64,000 nucleotides of DNA from Nicotiana tabacum (GCF_000715075.1 NC_134097.1:65753190-65817189), one strand, 5' to 3'; positions 1 through 11,765 are shown, counted from the stretch's first letter. A program made the numbers and translations. Notes: a model not told the origin generated them from the letters alone.

Positions 1-517
1 GAATTTATGTTTTAAAAATGGGCTACTATTTAAATATACAAAATTTAACAAAATAATTTATAAAATGCTTAATAAATAAATTCAAATGTTATTTATGTAA
101 TAAAATAATTAACAATAATAATTTAGCATTATAAAAAATATAGAAGGCCATTTTGACACAAATAGTATAGATAAAAGGCAATTATATATGAATATAGGCT
201 ATTATTGTAAAATTAGGTAAATAGCTAAAAAAAATTCAAATATAATTGTGTGAAATAAAGTAAAAAAATGATGAAACATATATGATGATACAAAAATAGT
301 AATTAGGGTGATTAAGACATCACATAATAATTTGAAGGAATAATTAATAATTATTCAAGTAATTTAAATGCAAAAAATCAATTTAAAATCTCTAAAAATT
401 ATGGAAAATTATAGAAAATGATTTTATAGTTTTGTAAACTAAATAATGATGAAAAAATGATGTTTTAAAAGTATATACATATTTTTAGAAACATGAGGGC
501 AAAATTGGGTATCAACA
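1..517 (-). mobile_element. Terminal part of an LTR (element W), truncated by the window
   Basis: This AT-rich stretch has no coding potential. It ends at 517 with GGGTATCAACA, which on the minus strand reads TGTTGATACCC, a typical plant LTR start (TG...). From about 518 the sequence aligns with the internal DNA of element X in reverse (about 23880-23920), so 517/518 is an insertion boundary. The other end, the partner LTR and the coding part lie outside the window, so lineage and solo-LTR status cannot be decided. The next five bases (AAAGT, 518-522) would be the right copy of the target-site duplication. Confidence 0.6.
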
Positions 518-2088
518 AAAGTTGTGGTTCGGTGTTTGACAAGGATGTCACGAGCCCGGATGATCAGGAAGGGGATTTGGATGTTTGGAGCAAGCTGGTA
601 TTGTCTTCAGCATCACCTGAGATCGGCATTTTGTGTCGGAGGCTTTGCATCTTGGTTACGGATTCTTGAGATGCTTTACAACATTAGTGTGACCGGTGGT
701 ATGGATGTGCAGACTTGTTATCTAGTGCAAAGGGTCATGAGAGCATACCTCACGTGAAGATTGTATAAGTGTGACATATAGCCACTTGATTGATTGAAGA
801 TTTAAACCAAGTGTGAAGATTGTGGTAATATCACTAATTTGAGAATTTATGCCTGGAGGGCATTCAGTTTATTGGACTGTGGACTGTGGAGGTTTGCTTC
901 GGATATGAGGGTTGTTCTTGTGAGTCATGGGAAAAAATGTTTATTATGTACCCTTGAAAGGTTATTCTCCTAGTACGATGTAGTCAGAATCGGCTCGAGA
1001 TCGATGGGTGGATTAAAACATGAATATGGGTTCTATATTAGGCCAGATATGTCTATTTCTTATGGAGGAGTATTCGGATGTTGGATGTTATCTCATCGTC
1101 GCTTATTTCATGTAATACTATATTGTGCCGTATGAGTTGTGAGACGGCTTGATATTTTCTTATGTGTTGAGATTCCACGCAGCGATGGTATTATGTGAGT
1201 AGAATGGCTCTTGAGAATCAAATCATATATTCTGATCGGGTTGCACGCCGCAATAGAGTGATGTTAAGTATAGTCCCATATATTCTATTTTGTGTGTTTT
1301 GTTTCCCATTTTCCTGAGGAAGGTTTATAACACCTTTTCGGCTGTCTAATTAGTTGCGTGAGTTGAGTAGTCCCTTCCTGAGTTTGTTTTCCTTATGTAT
1401 CACATTCGAATTTGTAGCCTATTGGCATATTGTGGCCTCATGTGAGACTTTTTGGTCATGTTTGTGGTGGCTTGTTGCCTGAGCAGCTCGTACTAGGTGA
1501 AACGAGATTATTGGATGTAGGAATCAGTGCGATGAGATTATATGAAGTATATCAAAGAGCAAATACCATCATTTTTTTTAGAATGAGGTTATAGTTCTTG
1601 TCACGAGTATAGACTCAATGATTTGTTGACTCGGTAGTTGGTTATGAATTTTTACACATATCCTCCATCGTGGCGGTATTGCAAGAGTTGGAGCAGGACT
1701 TATATATGTCATGGGGTTCATTGTGAGCATCATATTCAGGAAATATTGGCTATTATGATCAGAGAGTGTTATTATGGTCTTGTGAATGATGTGGTGCATG
1801 GTGTGAGTTCAGCAAGGGTGTGGAGTCATGTTCTGGTACAACGTGTGGTAATGGATACGATATTCGTATGTTGGAAGCAGGCCTGGCAGAGAATTCTGGA
1901 TGTTGGAAGGGCTCTAAGTCTTATTTGCCTAAGTGAAAGAGGATATTTTCATATTTGATCAAGCTAATGTGCTCAACCGAGTCGTGCTAGCACGGGTTGG
2001 TGCACAAGGTGTTAAACAGTAATTTCAGACTACTCCAGTGCAATTCTCAGCATGTTCGAGGACGAACATATTTTTGAGTGGGAGAGAA
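518..2088 (+). mobile_element. Non-coding 3' internal region of element Z
   Basis: There is no convincing reading frame; the small open frames show no retroelement motif. The stretch is homologous, in reverse orientation, to the 3' internal DNA of element X (22856-23900). Shared phrases include the segment around 690-760 against 23690-23760 and the segment around 940-1010 against 23400-23480. It ends in a purine-rich run immediately before an LTR, so it is the sequence between the missing part of Z and its 3' LTR. Because X also lacks gag and pol, Z may belong to the same non-autonomous (LARD-like) family. This is inference, since most of Z is outside the window. Confidence 0.7.
2071..2088 (+). 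promoter_or_regulatory. Polypurine tract of element Z
   Basis: The purine-rich sequence GAGTGGGAGAGAA lies directly before the LTR start TGTAACGACC. This is the expected position and composition for the plus-strand primer of a Ty3/Gypsy element. Confidence 0.8.
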
Positions 2089-2939
2089 TGTAACGACCCG
2101 ACCGGTCATTTTTAACTCTAGTGCGTCGTTCAGCAATTTGATGACATGAGGAGTTTTTATTTCGGGTATTATGACTTGTACGCATGGTCGAAATTACATT
2201 TTGGGAAGTTTGGAGTTGATTTGGAAAGGGAATTCTCATTTCGAAAACTTTATGTTTGAAGAATTGACTAAGATTGGATTTTTGAGTAAACGACTTCGAA
2301 ATTGGTATTTGAAGGTTGCAGCAGGTTCGTATGATGATTTTGGACTTGGGAGTATGTTCGGATCGAGTTTTAGATGACCCAGGAGCATTTCGGCGCCTAT
2401 TGTGGAAGTTAGCATTTTTGGAAGAATTTCATAAATTTGGGTTGAAGTGCATTTCGGTGTTATCAATGTTCGTTTGGGATTTCGAGCTTGGGAATAGCTC
2501 CGTATGGTGATTCTGGTGTTGGTGGCACGTCCAGAAGTGTCCGTAGGACATTTTGGAGTCATTTGGCTAAAGTCAGAAATTTAAAGGTTTTTGAGAAGTT
2601 TGACCCGAGGTGGAATTTTTTATATCGGGGTTGGATTCAGATTCCTAAAGTTGGAGTAGGTCTCTAATGTCGAATATGACTTTTGTGCAAAATTTGAGGT
2701 CAATCAGACGTGATATGATAGGTTTCAGCATCGAATGTAGAAGTTGGAAATTCTAAAGTTCATTAAGCTTGGAATAAGGTGCAGTTCATGAATTTGACGT
2801 TGTTTGATGGGATTTAAGGCCTCGAGTAGGTCTACAATATGTTATAGGACTGGTTGGTGTGATTGGACAGGGTCCCGGAGGCCCCGGTTGTGTTTCTCGG
2901 TGGTTTCAGACCAAATTGCGATGAAATGTTTTTATTGTT

Positions 2940-3260
2940 GCTGCTATCTGGTGTCCTTCTTAGCGAACGCGAAGAGATTCCCGTGTTTGCAAAGAGAAAT
3001 TTGGAGGCTAATGGAATTTGGCCTTCGCGAACGCGAGGCAGGGCTGGGCAGGCCTTCGCGAAGGCGACACAGGGGTCGTGAATGCTTAAGAGAAAGAGTA
3101 AGAGGGGCCTGGAGTGGTTGGCCTTCGTGAATGCGGCTGCTGGAACGCGAACATGAAGGGGGTGGTGGTCAAAGGTCCGCGAACATGACCAGTCTGGTGC
3201 GAACGCATAGACGTATTTTTTAAGGCTGCATTTTGAGCCTTCGCGATCGTGAAGGTATTT
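2940..3260. repeat. TTCGCGAA-type palindrome cluster in the Z LTR
   Basis: Several imperfect palindromes occur, such as GCCTTCGCGAAGGC near 3051 and TTCGCGAACGCGAG near 3024. The Y LTR (9055-9440) and X LTR (21725-22000) hold the same cluster with a TTCGCAAATGCGAA core, so this is a shared feature of the LTR family. Confidence 0.75.
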
Positions 3261-3857
3261 TTGCAATCATGAATAAGGGGTGGGGCGTCTAGGCAGTGTC
3301 TTTTAAAAAATGGGGGTTGGGCTCATTTCAACCCCATTTCTTCCATGGGGGCGATTTTGGAACATTTTTGGATTGCCATTTTCATCACCGAGCATGAGGT
3401 AAGTGGTTTCTACTAGTTTTGAGATAAATACTTGGATTATATATTGATTTGGGCATGGAAATTAGAAGAAATTGTGGGTTTTTGTAGAAGACCTAGAAAT
3501 TTATATTTTTCATTTTTTTCCACGAATTTGGGGCCTGAAATTGATGTTATGGGTAAACTTTATCTTTGAAAAATTTCGGAATCCGAGCACTTGGGCCCCA
3601 TGGAGATTTTGTCAACGTTTCGATCGGAGTTGGGAATTTATACAAATTGAATTTTTAAAAGTATTAGGTAATACTTTCATTGGTTTGTCAATTATTTGGC
3701 TAGTTTTGGAGCATTGGGCATCGATCTAAGTTTCCATAAGGGTTTGGAAGCCAGTTATGGAATTTCGGAGCGGTAAGTCTCCTTTCTAACCTTATAAGAG
3801 GAAATTATCCCCATAGGTGAAATAAATGAATATGTGCTTCTATTTGTGGGGGCTACG

Positions 3858-3887
3858 TACGCACGAGGTGACAAGGGTCCGTGCGTA
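3858..3887 (+). other. Conserved 8-bp hairpin in the Z LTR
   Basis: TACGCACG (3858-3865) and CGTGCGTA (3880-3887) are perfectly complementary around a 14-nt loop. The homologous place in the X LTR (10725-10755, minus strand) keeps the same loop and most of the pairing with changed bases. Confidence 0.65.
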
Positions 3888-4974
3888 GCTACTCTTATGC
3901 TTTAGTCCGGGTAGTATAGGACCCGAAAGCATGCTATACTTAAAATAATTGTAACCTTGTTCACAATTTAAATAGCTTTAATCATATCAAAATTGGTAAA
4001 TGAATTTCTATAATAGTTAAATACCATTTTCTTGACCGTTAAAGAGAAGTCGCCATTACTTAGGTCAATTGATTCCTTGATGAATTCCTGATTGACTGTT
4101 TGGTGTGTTTATTTATATTTGACCGCGTCGCACGTATGATTTGCGAGCGGGGTAATAGATGCATCTATGGTTCGCGCCATTCGATCATGTGGTAGTGCAA
4201 AGTTTAAATATTATGTTTGATCAGGTCGTACGACCTCGGCATGATTTGCGCATGCTTGTATTGCTTGCCTTGAAATTTATAAATAATGATATTGCCTCCC
4301 CGGATTGAGGTAAGTTGATAAACAATGAAATATGGAAGTGGAAATCTCTTATTATCAATTAGATTGTTTACTTGCTTCAGGATTCCCTTGAGTTTACTTC
4401 TATTTTTAATAAATCCACGACTGATTATATTATTGAGCCACTAGTAAGTGTTGAAGTTGACCTCTTATTACTATTTCTTCGAGGTTATACTGGATACTTA
4501 CTAGGTACGCATTGTTTTCGTACTCATACTATAGTTGTTGTGCATTTTTTGTTGCACAGGCACATGTATGTCTAGTGGTCTCGTTGGGCGCAGTGGCATG
4601 GCTGATACAGAGACTTAGGTGAGCTGCATCTCTCGAGACGGCCTGCATCCAGCAGAGTCTCCTTTAGAGTATTGTACTTTCTTTTCTGTCCAATTTGTAC
4701 TCCGGACAGTTATTCTATTAAATTTTAGTTCATAGGAATTGCTCATGCACTTGTGACACCAGGTTCTGGGATGACTATGTGGTTATTCAGTATTTAAATT
4801 TGTTAAAGATATCATTGTTTTCTCGGTTAACTTCATTATTTATTGTCTAATGCAAGGAAAATAAATTCTTTCAAAAATGCTAAAATGAGGAATTAATTAT
4901 CTTCTTGGTGTTGGCTTGCCTGACAAGTGGTGTCCGGTGCCATCACGACCCTTAATGCATTTTGGGTCATGACA

Positions 4975-5945
4975 ACTACCATGTCGAACTGCAGCTGGAG
5001 AACGAGCACCAAAATAATGGCTAGAATCTCGACACCTCTGGGCCTCTCTCACCTCCCTGTCCCGAGTAAGCATGCCCTCCACTCTCCTAGCAATACTCAC
5101 AACCTGCTGATACGAGATATCCTTCTCTAACTCCCGAGGCATGCTAGTCTTGATGTTGGGATGGAGTCTCTCAATAAACCGACATACCCTCTCTCAAACT
5201 GTAGAAACCAAGGTCGGTGCAAGTCTAGCCGAGCCACTGAAATGAATTGCATACTCTGAGACAGTCATAGCACCCCAGCGCAACTGCTCAAACTCCATGC
5301 ACCATGCGTCCCTGAGCCTCCGAGGCACATACTCTCTCAAAAACATATTCGAAAAGAGAGTCCATTTAAGGAAAGTGCCTCAGCCGGACTACCCAACTCA
5401 TATGCACGCCACCACTGATAGGCTTTTCCTCGAAGATAAAATACAATTAAAGAAACCCCACTCGACTCTACTATCCCTGTGGTACAGAAGATATGGCGGC
5501 ACTCCTCAGAAAAACCCTGAGCATCCTCTGATGCCAAGCCACTGAAAGTAGAATGTTGGTACTTCTTGTACCTTTCGAGCCTGAGCTATTGAAATTGCTG
5601 CCCTAGCCTCGGGCTGAACTGGGGCTACCAAGTAAGGTCCAGTAATATATATTCCATTTGATCAACCTGAACCCGCTGCTCTAGGGTGCGTGCGATGGGT
5701 GTCTGTACTCCTTCCCCAGCCGGAGATGTGGCTGGAGTAAGGGGAATCAACCCTGCCTGAGCTAGAGTACCGAACATGCTCAAGAAATGTGCAAGAGTCT
5801 CATGAAGAGCTGGTGTAGTAGTAGGCAACTCAGGTGCCTGTGCTCCATTTGGAGCTACTTGTGGCTCCTCTGTAACAGCTCGCTCGAGTGCCTTGGTTGC
5901 ACCACGTTGGCATCCTCCGCCTCAACCGTGGCCCCAGCCTCTGGC
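4975..5945 (-). pseudogene. gag: gag fragment, Tekay-like chromovirus
   Basis: Minus-strand frames carry recognisable gag blocks: a proline/threonine-rich N-terminal block with FLSMFGTLAQAGLIPLTPAT (about 5760-5830), SEDAQGF with the hallmark YQWWRAYELGSPAEA (about 5370-5430), and YQQVVSIARRVEGML (about 5060-5110). They are spread over several frames with many stops, so this is a dead copy. Gag would form the virus-like particle in the cytoplasm. The fragment is cut at 4975 by the inserted Z element; its continuation would lie left of Z, outside the window. It begins at a second gag N-terminal block although another gag N-terminus lies at 6451-6955, so Y is rearranged or is two related copies. 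Confidence 0.8.
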
Positions 5946-6450
5946 GGCTCTGATAAGAAATTTAATAAGAATGAAATCATAGAAAGGCAACAACTTGGTA
6001 CATAAAGGTAACAACAGGGAGTCTACTGAGATACCGTTTGATTGTCCCAAACATAAATATGCAGGGGGATATCCCGGAATACCGTTTCAAAGTCTGATAT
6101 GCTCAAAATACACTCAAATAAATAGTGTAAGGCATTCGGTGTCAATTATAATAACCCAACAAGATTGGGGTCGAATCCCAAAGGGAATGTGTGTGAAAAG
6201 ATTACTTGAATAGTGTGAAACTTGACTTAAGTCGTAATTCTTCTCCTTTAGCTTAAAAAGAGAATGTTGTAATTGTGAACTAACAAGATAAATATTTTTT
6301 ATGAGAGTGTAATTTATTTGGTTACGAAAACCAAAGTTATGTCCCCATCAATGAACTGTAATGCTATCGATGTTATGATATATTTCTAAGTGACTATCCA
6401 ATATTTTTCAATTGTTGGGTAGTATTTTCTCTTTATGATTTTCCAAAATA
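5946..6450. other. Unassigned ~500-bp segment between two gag fragments
   Basis: AT-rich DNA breaks the gag region of Y. It contains GGGGTCGAATCCC (about 6167-6179), which resembles a tRNA/SINE B box, but I see no convincing A box, target-site duplication or poly-A tail. It could be a SINE relic, a piece of another retrotransposon, or unrelated filler. No protein is supported. Confidence 0.4.
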
Positions 6451-6955
6451 CAATGTGAACTTGTCCAATCTCAGCAAAGCCTCAAAAGACATAGTTGATC
6501 CATCACCGGTGTGTGCTGCAACACCCGGCGGAATTGCCCCAACTGGCTGAGCTGCTGGAGTATGAAACCGGGGAGCCATCTGCTCTAGAGTGTGAGTAGT
6601 GGAGTCTTAACTCCTCCCCTAGCCCGAGAGATGGCTGGTGCTACAAGAATTGTGTCGTTCTGAGCAACACTTTCCATAAGTCCCACTAGACGGGCCAAAG
6701 CATCCTAAAGCACTAGGGTAGCTATGAACTCCTCTAGATCCTGAGTTGGTCCGGCAGGAACCGTCTGGGCTGGAACCTCATCATCAAACTCTATCGGAAG
6801 CTCCGCTACCGGTGCTGCTGCTCGAGCTCTAGGTTGAGCCCTACCACTGCCCCGGCCTCTATCACGGGCTCGGCCTCGTCCTATGCCCTCGTAGGAGCTA
6901 CCATTAGGGGCTCTAGCTTCTGCTTAGCTAATGAAGCGGTACGTGTTCTAGCCAT
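6451..6955 (-). pseudogene. gag: gag N-terminal fragment of element Y
   Basis: The minus strand has a start codon at 6955 (MARTRTA...), then an Arg/Pro/Ala-rich N-terminal region and the conserved block VPAQTVPAGPTQ, followed by LVGLMESVAQ. Near the left end it reads EALLRLDKFT, a block common at the start of the matrix/capsid region in Solanaceae Tekay-type gag proteins (from memory). Internal stops and frameshifts interrupt it, and coding similarity ends near 6450. It lies 3' of the PBS and 5' LTR of Y in the right order, with the usual leader between. Its block composition differs from the fragment at 4975-5945, so the two are not one continuous gene. Confidence 0.75.
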
Positions 6956-7137
6956 ATGCGAAGGAACAAGAGTAGAGAGTTCAATTAGCATTGAGAGATC
7001 AAATCACACAACAGAGAAGAAGAGAAGTGAAATTGTTCCTAAACTATATTCCTCTTGGGGATAAGCACAGATGTCTCCGTACCGATCTCTCAGACTCTAC
7101 TAAGCTTATTCTTGAATTGTGAGACCTAGGCAACCTA
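6956..7137 (-). mobile_element. Leader between PBS and gag of element Y
   Basis: This non-coding 5' leader is homologous to the PBS-proximal part of element X (about 47860-47960). Both share the run around AGCACAGATGTCTCC / AGTACAGATGTCTCC and the ACTCTACT run. The similarity supports close kinship of X and Y. Confidence 0.65.
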
Positions 7138-7149
7138 GCGCTCTGACCA
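7138..7149 (-). promoter_or_regulatory. Primer binding site of element Y (initiator tRNA-Met type)
   Basis: On the minus strand, after the LTR end TGACA and the spacer AG, the sequence reads TTGGTCAGAGCG. It matches the usual chromovirus PBS TGGTATCAGAGC except for a missing TA. Confidence 0.7.
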
Positions 7150-7152
7150 ACT

Positions 7153-10100
7153 TGTCACGACCCGAAATTCCCACCATCGTGACCATGATGGTGCCTAACA
7201 TCACACTTACTAGGCAAGAGAACGTTAGAGTATTATTAACCAATTTCCTTTATGTTTCAATGATTAAATACAAACTGGTAAAACAAGCAGAAATAAATGT
7301 GGAAGTAAGTAAATAGCCTCTTTGTTTATATACTATTACCGATACTATTTCTATTACTACCCAGAATCCTGTGTCACAATCCACGAACACACTAAGATTT
7401 GCTACAAACATTTGTTCGAAAGAAGATACAACTGTTTATGAAGGGAAGCAAAAACAGAAAATGTAGGAGCATAGAAGGGGACGCTAGGGCCTGCGGACGC
7501 CAGCAGGACTACCTTCGGTCTCCTACTGAAAATATCTGCAACTAACATTTCGATCAGCCTCTACCTACTCCAAAATCAGCACAGAAAGTGCAAAGTGCAG
7601 TATCAGTACAACCGACCCCATGTACTGGTAAGTGTCGAGCCTAACCTCGACGAGGTAGTGATGAGGCTACAGCAGGGCAATTACAATATAACCTGCATAC
7701 AGTGTATAATAAAAGCAGAAAGAAGGACATAACAAAATAAAGCAGTAACTTGCAAGGAATAAATACCGAACTCAACTGTCTTATAAGTATCCAGCTATAA
7801 CCAATCCTTAAGTGAAATACAAAGCTACAGAATAACTTACCCAGTAGAAGAAAGGTACATAAACACATAAACTGATGTGGCGCGCATCCGATCCCTCCAT
7901 ATATCAATATCAATATAAATATTCACCCTTATTACTCCGTATCAATCCACCCTTATTCCTCCTGTTGCGGCATGCAACCCTATCCCACTATATAATAGCT
8001 TTCACCCTTATTCCTCCTCAATATATCACCTTTATTCCTCCTGTTGCGGTGTGCAACTCGATCACACTGTATTAGCATCAATTACACAATATGTACAGAA
8101 ATTTCACAATTTAACTCAAAACTCTTTAAAATATTTAAATCTCAAACCAAAGCAAATGGAAAGCTTGTACATTATGAAACTTCACACAAATAATACTGCT
8201 CAGCGAAACCAATCCAAAATATACCATAAAACACCGATAAACCAGCTTAAGCCAATAATTTGAGACAATAAAATTGCAAGGTAGCTAATGCCTTCAACAA
8301 TGAAACACAATGTCTAACAAATAGCAATTAAGCATGGAAATACCAGTAAATCATGTAGTAGTTAAGGCATGGAATGGGCAATAAGAATGTGAAGGAAACA
8401 TGCATAATAGATAAGTTGGCGGTGCATAGTACTCGTCACCGAACCTATACGCCACTCACGTGGATTTTTACATGGAAATAAGTCAAAGGTTCCTAATCCC
8501 TCGAGTCAAAGTTAGACACGACACTTACCTCAATCCACAGGCCACTCTCTGCTCAATTGCCACTTTTCCTCTAGATTCCACCTCCAACCCACTCATATCT
8601 AGCCATAATTAACTTAATAACATCCAGTAATGCTAAAGAAATCAATTACAACACATAAATTTAGGTTCCACAAACTTTCCCCCAAAAAATAAAAAAACCG
8701 ACCCCGGTATCTCTTGGTCAAAAGTCTAGGTTCGGACAAAAATCCGTTCACCCATTGACCCCCGAGCCCAAATTTGTAATTAGTTTTGAAATCCGACCCC
8801 AATTTGAGGTCCAAATCCCACTTTCCCAAAAAACCATAATTCTACCAAACCCCCAATTTCTACCATGAAAATCCTAGATTTTTGGTTGGAAATTAATGAA
8901 ATATGATGGGAAATTGAAAGAACATGGGTTAGGATCACTTACCAAAGCTTTGGGGAAGAGTTGGTATTGCTAGAATCGCCTCTAGGGTTCTAGGATTTGA
9001 AAAATATGTAGAATGGGAGAAAATCCCGTCAAACATAAGTTTTGATCAATTGTAGGTGTCGCATTTGCAACTTGGGGTTCGCAAATGCGAGCCCCGCAAA
9101 TGCAAAGAACCTATCGCAAATGCGAAGGTTTCACATTCCTGTCTTCATCGCATTTGTGACAAATATTAGCAAATGCGAACCTCTGATCCTTCCGTGAATA
9201 CGACAATTTATCGCATTTGAGATTACTGTTCCCCAGCTCCCACTTCGCAATTGCGAAGATTTGTCCACAAATGTGAACACTAGCTCCCCGCAAATGCGAC
9301 CTCTTGAACGCAAATGCGAACTCCTGCTAGCCCAGGTACACTTCGCAAATGTGAAGAACTTGCTCGCAGTTGTGAGCCTGCCAGCATGGGGGATGTTCGC
9401 AAATGCGAACATTGATCTCGCAAATGCGAGATCAGACACCAATCATAGAAATTGCAGAACCAGCAATGCTCTAAGTCAAATTTTCACTCTGTGGCCCATC
9501 CGAAACTCACCCGAGCCCTCGGGGCTCCAAACCAAACATGCACACAAATTTTAAAACATCATAAAAACTTGCTCGCACAATTAAATCGCCAAAATAACAC
9601 CTAGAACTAGGAATTTAGCACCAACTCAAATGAAATTCTCAAGAACACATTAAATTTTCTATTTTCACAACCAGACGTCCGAATCATGTCAAATTAGTTC
9701 TGTTACTCACCAAATTTCACATATAAGGTATAAATATTATTTTGGACCTGCATCGGGCTCCGTAACTAAAATACGAGCCCGATACTAACAAGATCAAACA
9801 TTAACCAAATTATTAAAACCATTTTAATTTCAATCTTCCAATTTTCATAAAAAATTTATATTTCGAGCTAGGGACCTCGGAATTCCATTCCAAGCATACG
9901 CCCAGGTACCATATTTTGATACGGACCTACCAGGACTATCAAAACACGAGTCCTGATTCGTTTACTAAAAACATTGACCGAAGTCAACTAAAAAATACTT
10001 TTAAAGGCAAAAATTATTAATTTTATCAAATTTCAACATAAAGGCTTTCCGTAAATACACCCGAACTATACACACAAATGAAGGAGGAATAAAATGAGGT

Positions 10101-10163
10101 TTTGAAGGCCTTGGAACATGGAATTGAGTTCTAAAATATAAGATGACCTTTTGGGTCATCACA
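7153..10163 (-). mobile_element. 5' LTR of element Y, 3011 bp
   Basis: Read on the minus strand, the LTR starts TGTGATGACCC at 10163 and ends GTCGTGACA at 7153, next to a PBS and a gag leader, so it is a 5' LTR. It contains the hairpin/palindrome array at 9055-9440. It has no coding capacity. The right flank (from 10164) is X LTR sequence, so Y lies inside the 3' LTR of X; CTGTA (10164-10168) would be its target-site duplication. The partner LTR lies left of the window. Confidence 0.85.
9055..9440. repeat. Array of ~15 TTCGCAAATGCGAA-like hairpins in the Y LTR
   Basis: Irregularly spaced palindromes share the core CGCAAATGCG. The outer stem bases differ from copy to copy but stay complementary: CTTCGC..GCGAAG near 9243, GTTCGC..GCGAAC near 9394, and a 20-nt stem-loop near 9415 with arms GATCTCGC and GCGAGATC. 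Confidence 0.75.
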
Positions 10164-11035
10164 CTGTATAAGAAAATGCACAGCAAGTGTACTATGAGTT
10201 TGATAATATGATGAATAATGGATTTTTATAAGGCGACTGTAAACTTAATAACATGAATCAGGTAAACAATTCTTTTGTTAATAGGAGATTTCCAAATCTA
10301 TTTTCATCATTCAACAATTTATAACTCCAGCGAATGAGGCCACATCAATTATCAATTATCCCAAAACAAACAATTAAGTCATGCACAAATAACGCCAAGG
10401 TCATACGGCCTGATCCAACATAATATTAAACTGTGTACTGCCAGAGGGTCAAATGGCGCGAACCATAGATGCATCTACTTAACATATCGAGGCGTTCGGA
10501 CCTTTCCACAAAAGGAAAACACAATCAAGTAGTCAATCAAGAATTTATCAAGGAACATTTATCCAAGGAAATGTCAATCCTCTTTTAACGATAAAGAAAA
10601 TGAATTTTAACCTTTTAGAAATTCATTTACTAATTCGATAAGATTTAAGAAATTTAAATTGACAATAAGGTAACAAATACTGCAAGTATAGCATGCTTTG
10701 CCCGGACTTAAGCATAATAGCAGCTATGCATGGACTCTTGTCACCTCGTGCATTCATATCCCCCACAAATAGAAGAACATATTGAATTATTTCACATATG
10801 AGGTTAATTCCCTCTTACAGGATTAAAAAAGAGACTTATCTTGCTCCGAAATTCCATAATAGGCTCCCAAGCCCTTCCGACAACTCAAATTGATGCCCAA
10901 CACTGCAAAACTAGTCAATAATTATGTAATACTCAATATAATTCTATTTACATAACTTTCAAACTCCATTCGAAAACTCGATAAAAATCACCCTCGGGCC
11001 CACGTGCCCGGCTTCCAAAACGTTTCGAAAATAAA
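10164..11035 (-). mobile_element. 3' LTR of element X, first piece
   Basis: The segment 10195-10440 aligns with 48505-48755 (X 5' LTR) at roughly 87 % by eye. The part around 10680-10800 is the reverse of 3840-3920 in the Z LTR. The piece is bounded left by Y and right by V; the V target-site duplication ATAAA is at 11031-11035, and the LTR resumes after 21428. Confidence 0.8.
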
Positions 11036-11744
11036 TCTATACAGTGAAATCGGAGGGTCCAATTCCTCGTCTTTAAGATGTTTCGGGAAGTCATCTCGAG
11101 ATCTCGAGGCTGCGAGGTTGCGGTCGAGTTCTCTCCCTCGATGTCCAGTTACGCTCGACCCAGCGACGATGCCAAGGATGGGGAGTTCCCAAGGTGAGCA
11201 GATAGCACTGGCAGAGCCTGGTGTCACGTCTAGTCGTCCCATCTCCATACCTTTACAATTAATGCATTTTGTACTATGTTGGGATTCCCCGCCTATATAA
11301 AGGGGATCCTTGCCATTTTGTAAGCCCCTGCTGTTGCTCCAACTATTCTACACGAAATATACAAGAACTCTTTCTTTTTTCTATAATAAATTCTCCAGAC
11401 ACTATTGCTATTGCTTATTACGTTCATACTTGTTCTTCATTTATTACTTGTTATTGGACATAAAGAGCCTCCTTTAATTATATCCTAACTGTTAGCCCCT
11501 TCCCGATTATCCCCGATAGCCCGAGCCCGAACCCAGTCATCAACCTCGAGGCCCCTCATCGGTTGTTCCAAGGCCGAGAAAGCTAACCCCCCAGTTCGAT
11601 TATAATTCCATTTTAGCTCGCATTTTATCTTTTATCTTCACACATCTAGCATCAACTGCCTTAACAACTAGCATAAAAATAGATCACGTATATTTAGAGT
11701 CACATCAACAAATTTAATTGTTATTACCATTTTCACGGTAAACA
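11036..11744 (+). mobile_element. 5' LTR of element V
   Basis: It starts TCTATACAG and ends CACGGTAAACA. The first bases are TC rather than TG, but the start is fixed by the adjacent target-site duplication. It contains a TATA box and downstream poly-A-signal-like AATAAA (about 11385). Confidence 0.9.
11293..11302 (+). promoter_or_regulatory. TATA box in the V 5' LTR
   Basis: CTATATAAAG lies in the middle of the LTR and is conserved at 20972-20981 in the 3' LTR. It probably drives the genomic RNA, with transcription starting roughly 30 nt downstream. Confidence 0.75.
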
Positions 11745-11747
11745 GTT

Positions 11748-11765
11748 TGGCGCCCACCATGGGGC
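11748..11765 (+). promoter_or_regulatory. Primer binding site of element V
   Basis: TGGCGCCCACCATGGGGC starts three bases after the LTR end. TGGCGCCCACC-type PBSs are common in Tat-lineage elements (from memory). I do not assign the tRNA. Confidence 0.8.

Larger units (their letters stand above)
2089..4974 (+). mobile_element. 3' LTR of element Z (Tekay-like chromovirus type), 2886 bp
   Basis: The LTR starts TGTAACGACC after a polypurine tract and ends GGGTCATGACA, giving TG...CA termini. The next base, 4975, is inside a minus-strand gag, so 4974 is the right edge of an insertion; ACTAC (4975-4979) would be the target-site duplication. The LTR is homologous in reverse to the X LTR pieces (for example 3590-3620 against 10990-11030 joined to 21429-21445) and carries a GC-rich palindrome cluster (about 2940-3260) and a conserved hairpin (3858-3887). 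No protein is encoded; the short open frames inside it are incidental. Confidence 0.85.

Noticed and set aside
524..757. A short protein gene at the left end
   Set aside because: The stretch aligns with non-coding internal DNA of element X in which the frame is not kept.
6160..6185. SINE with a tRNA-like B box
   Set aside because: Only the B-box-like GGGTCGAATCC is seen; no A box at proper spacing, tail or target-site duplication could be recognised.
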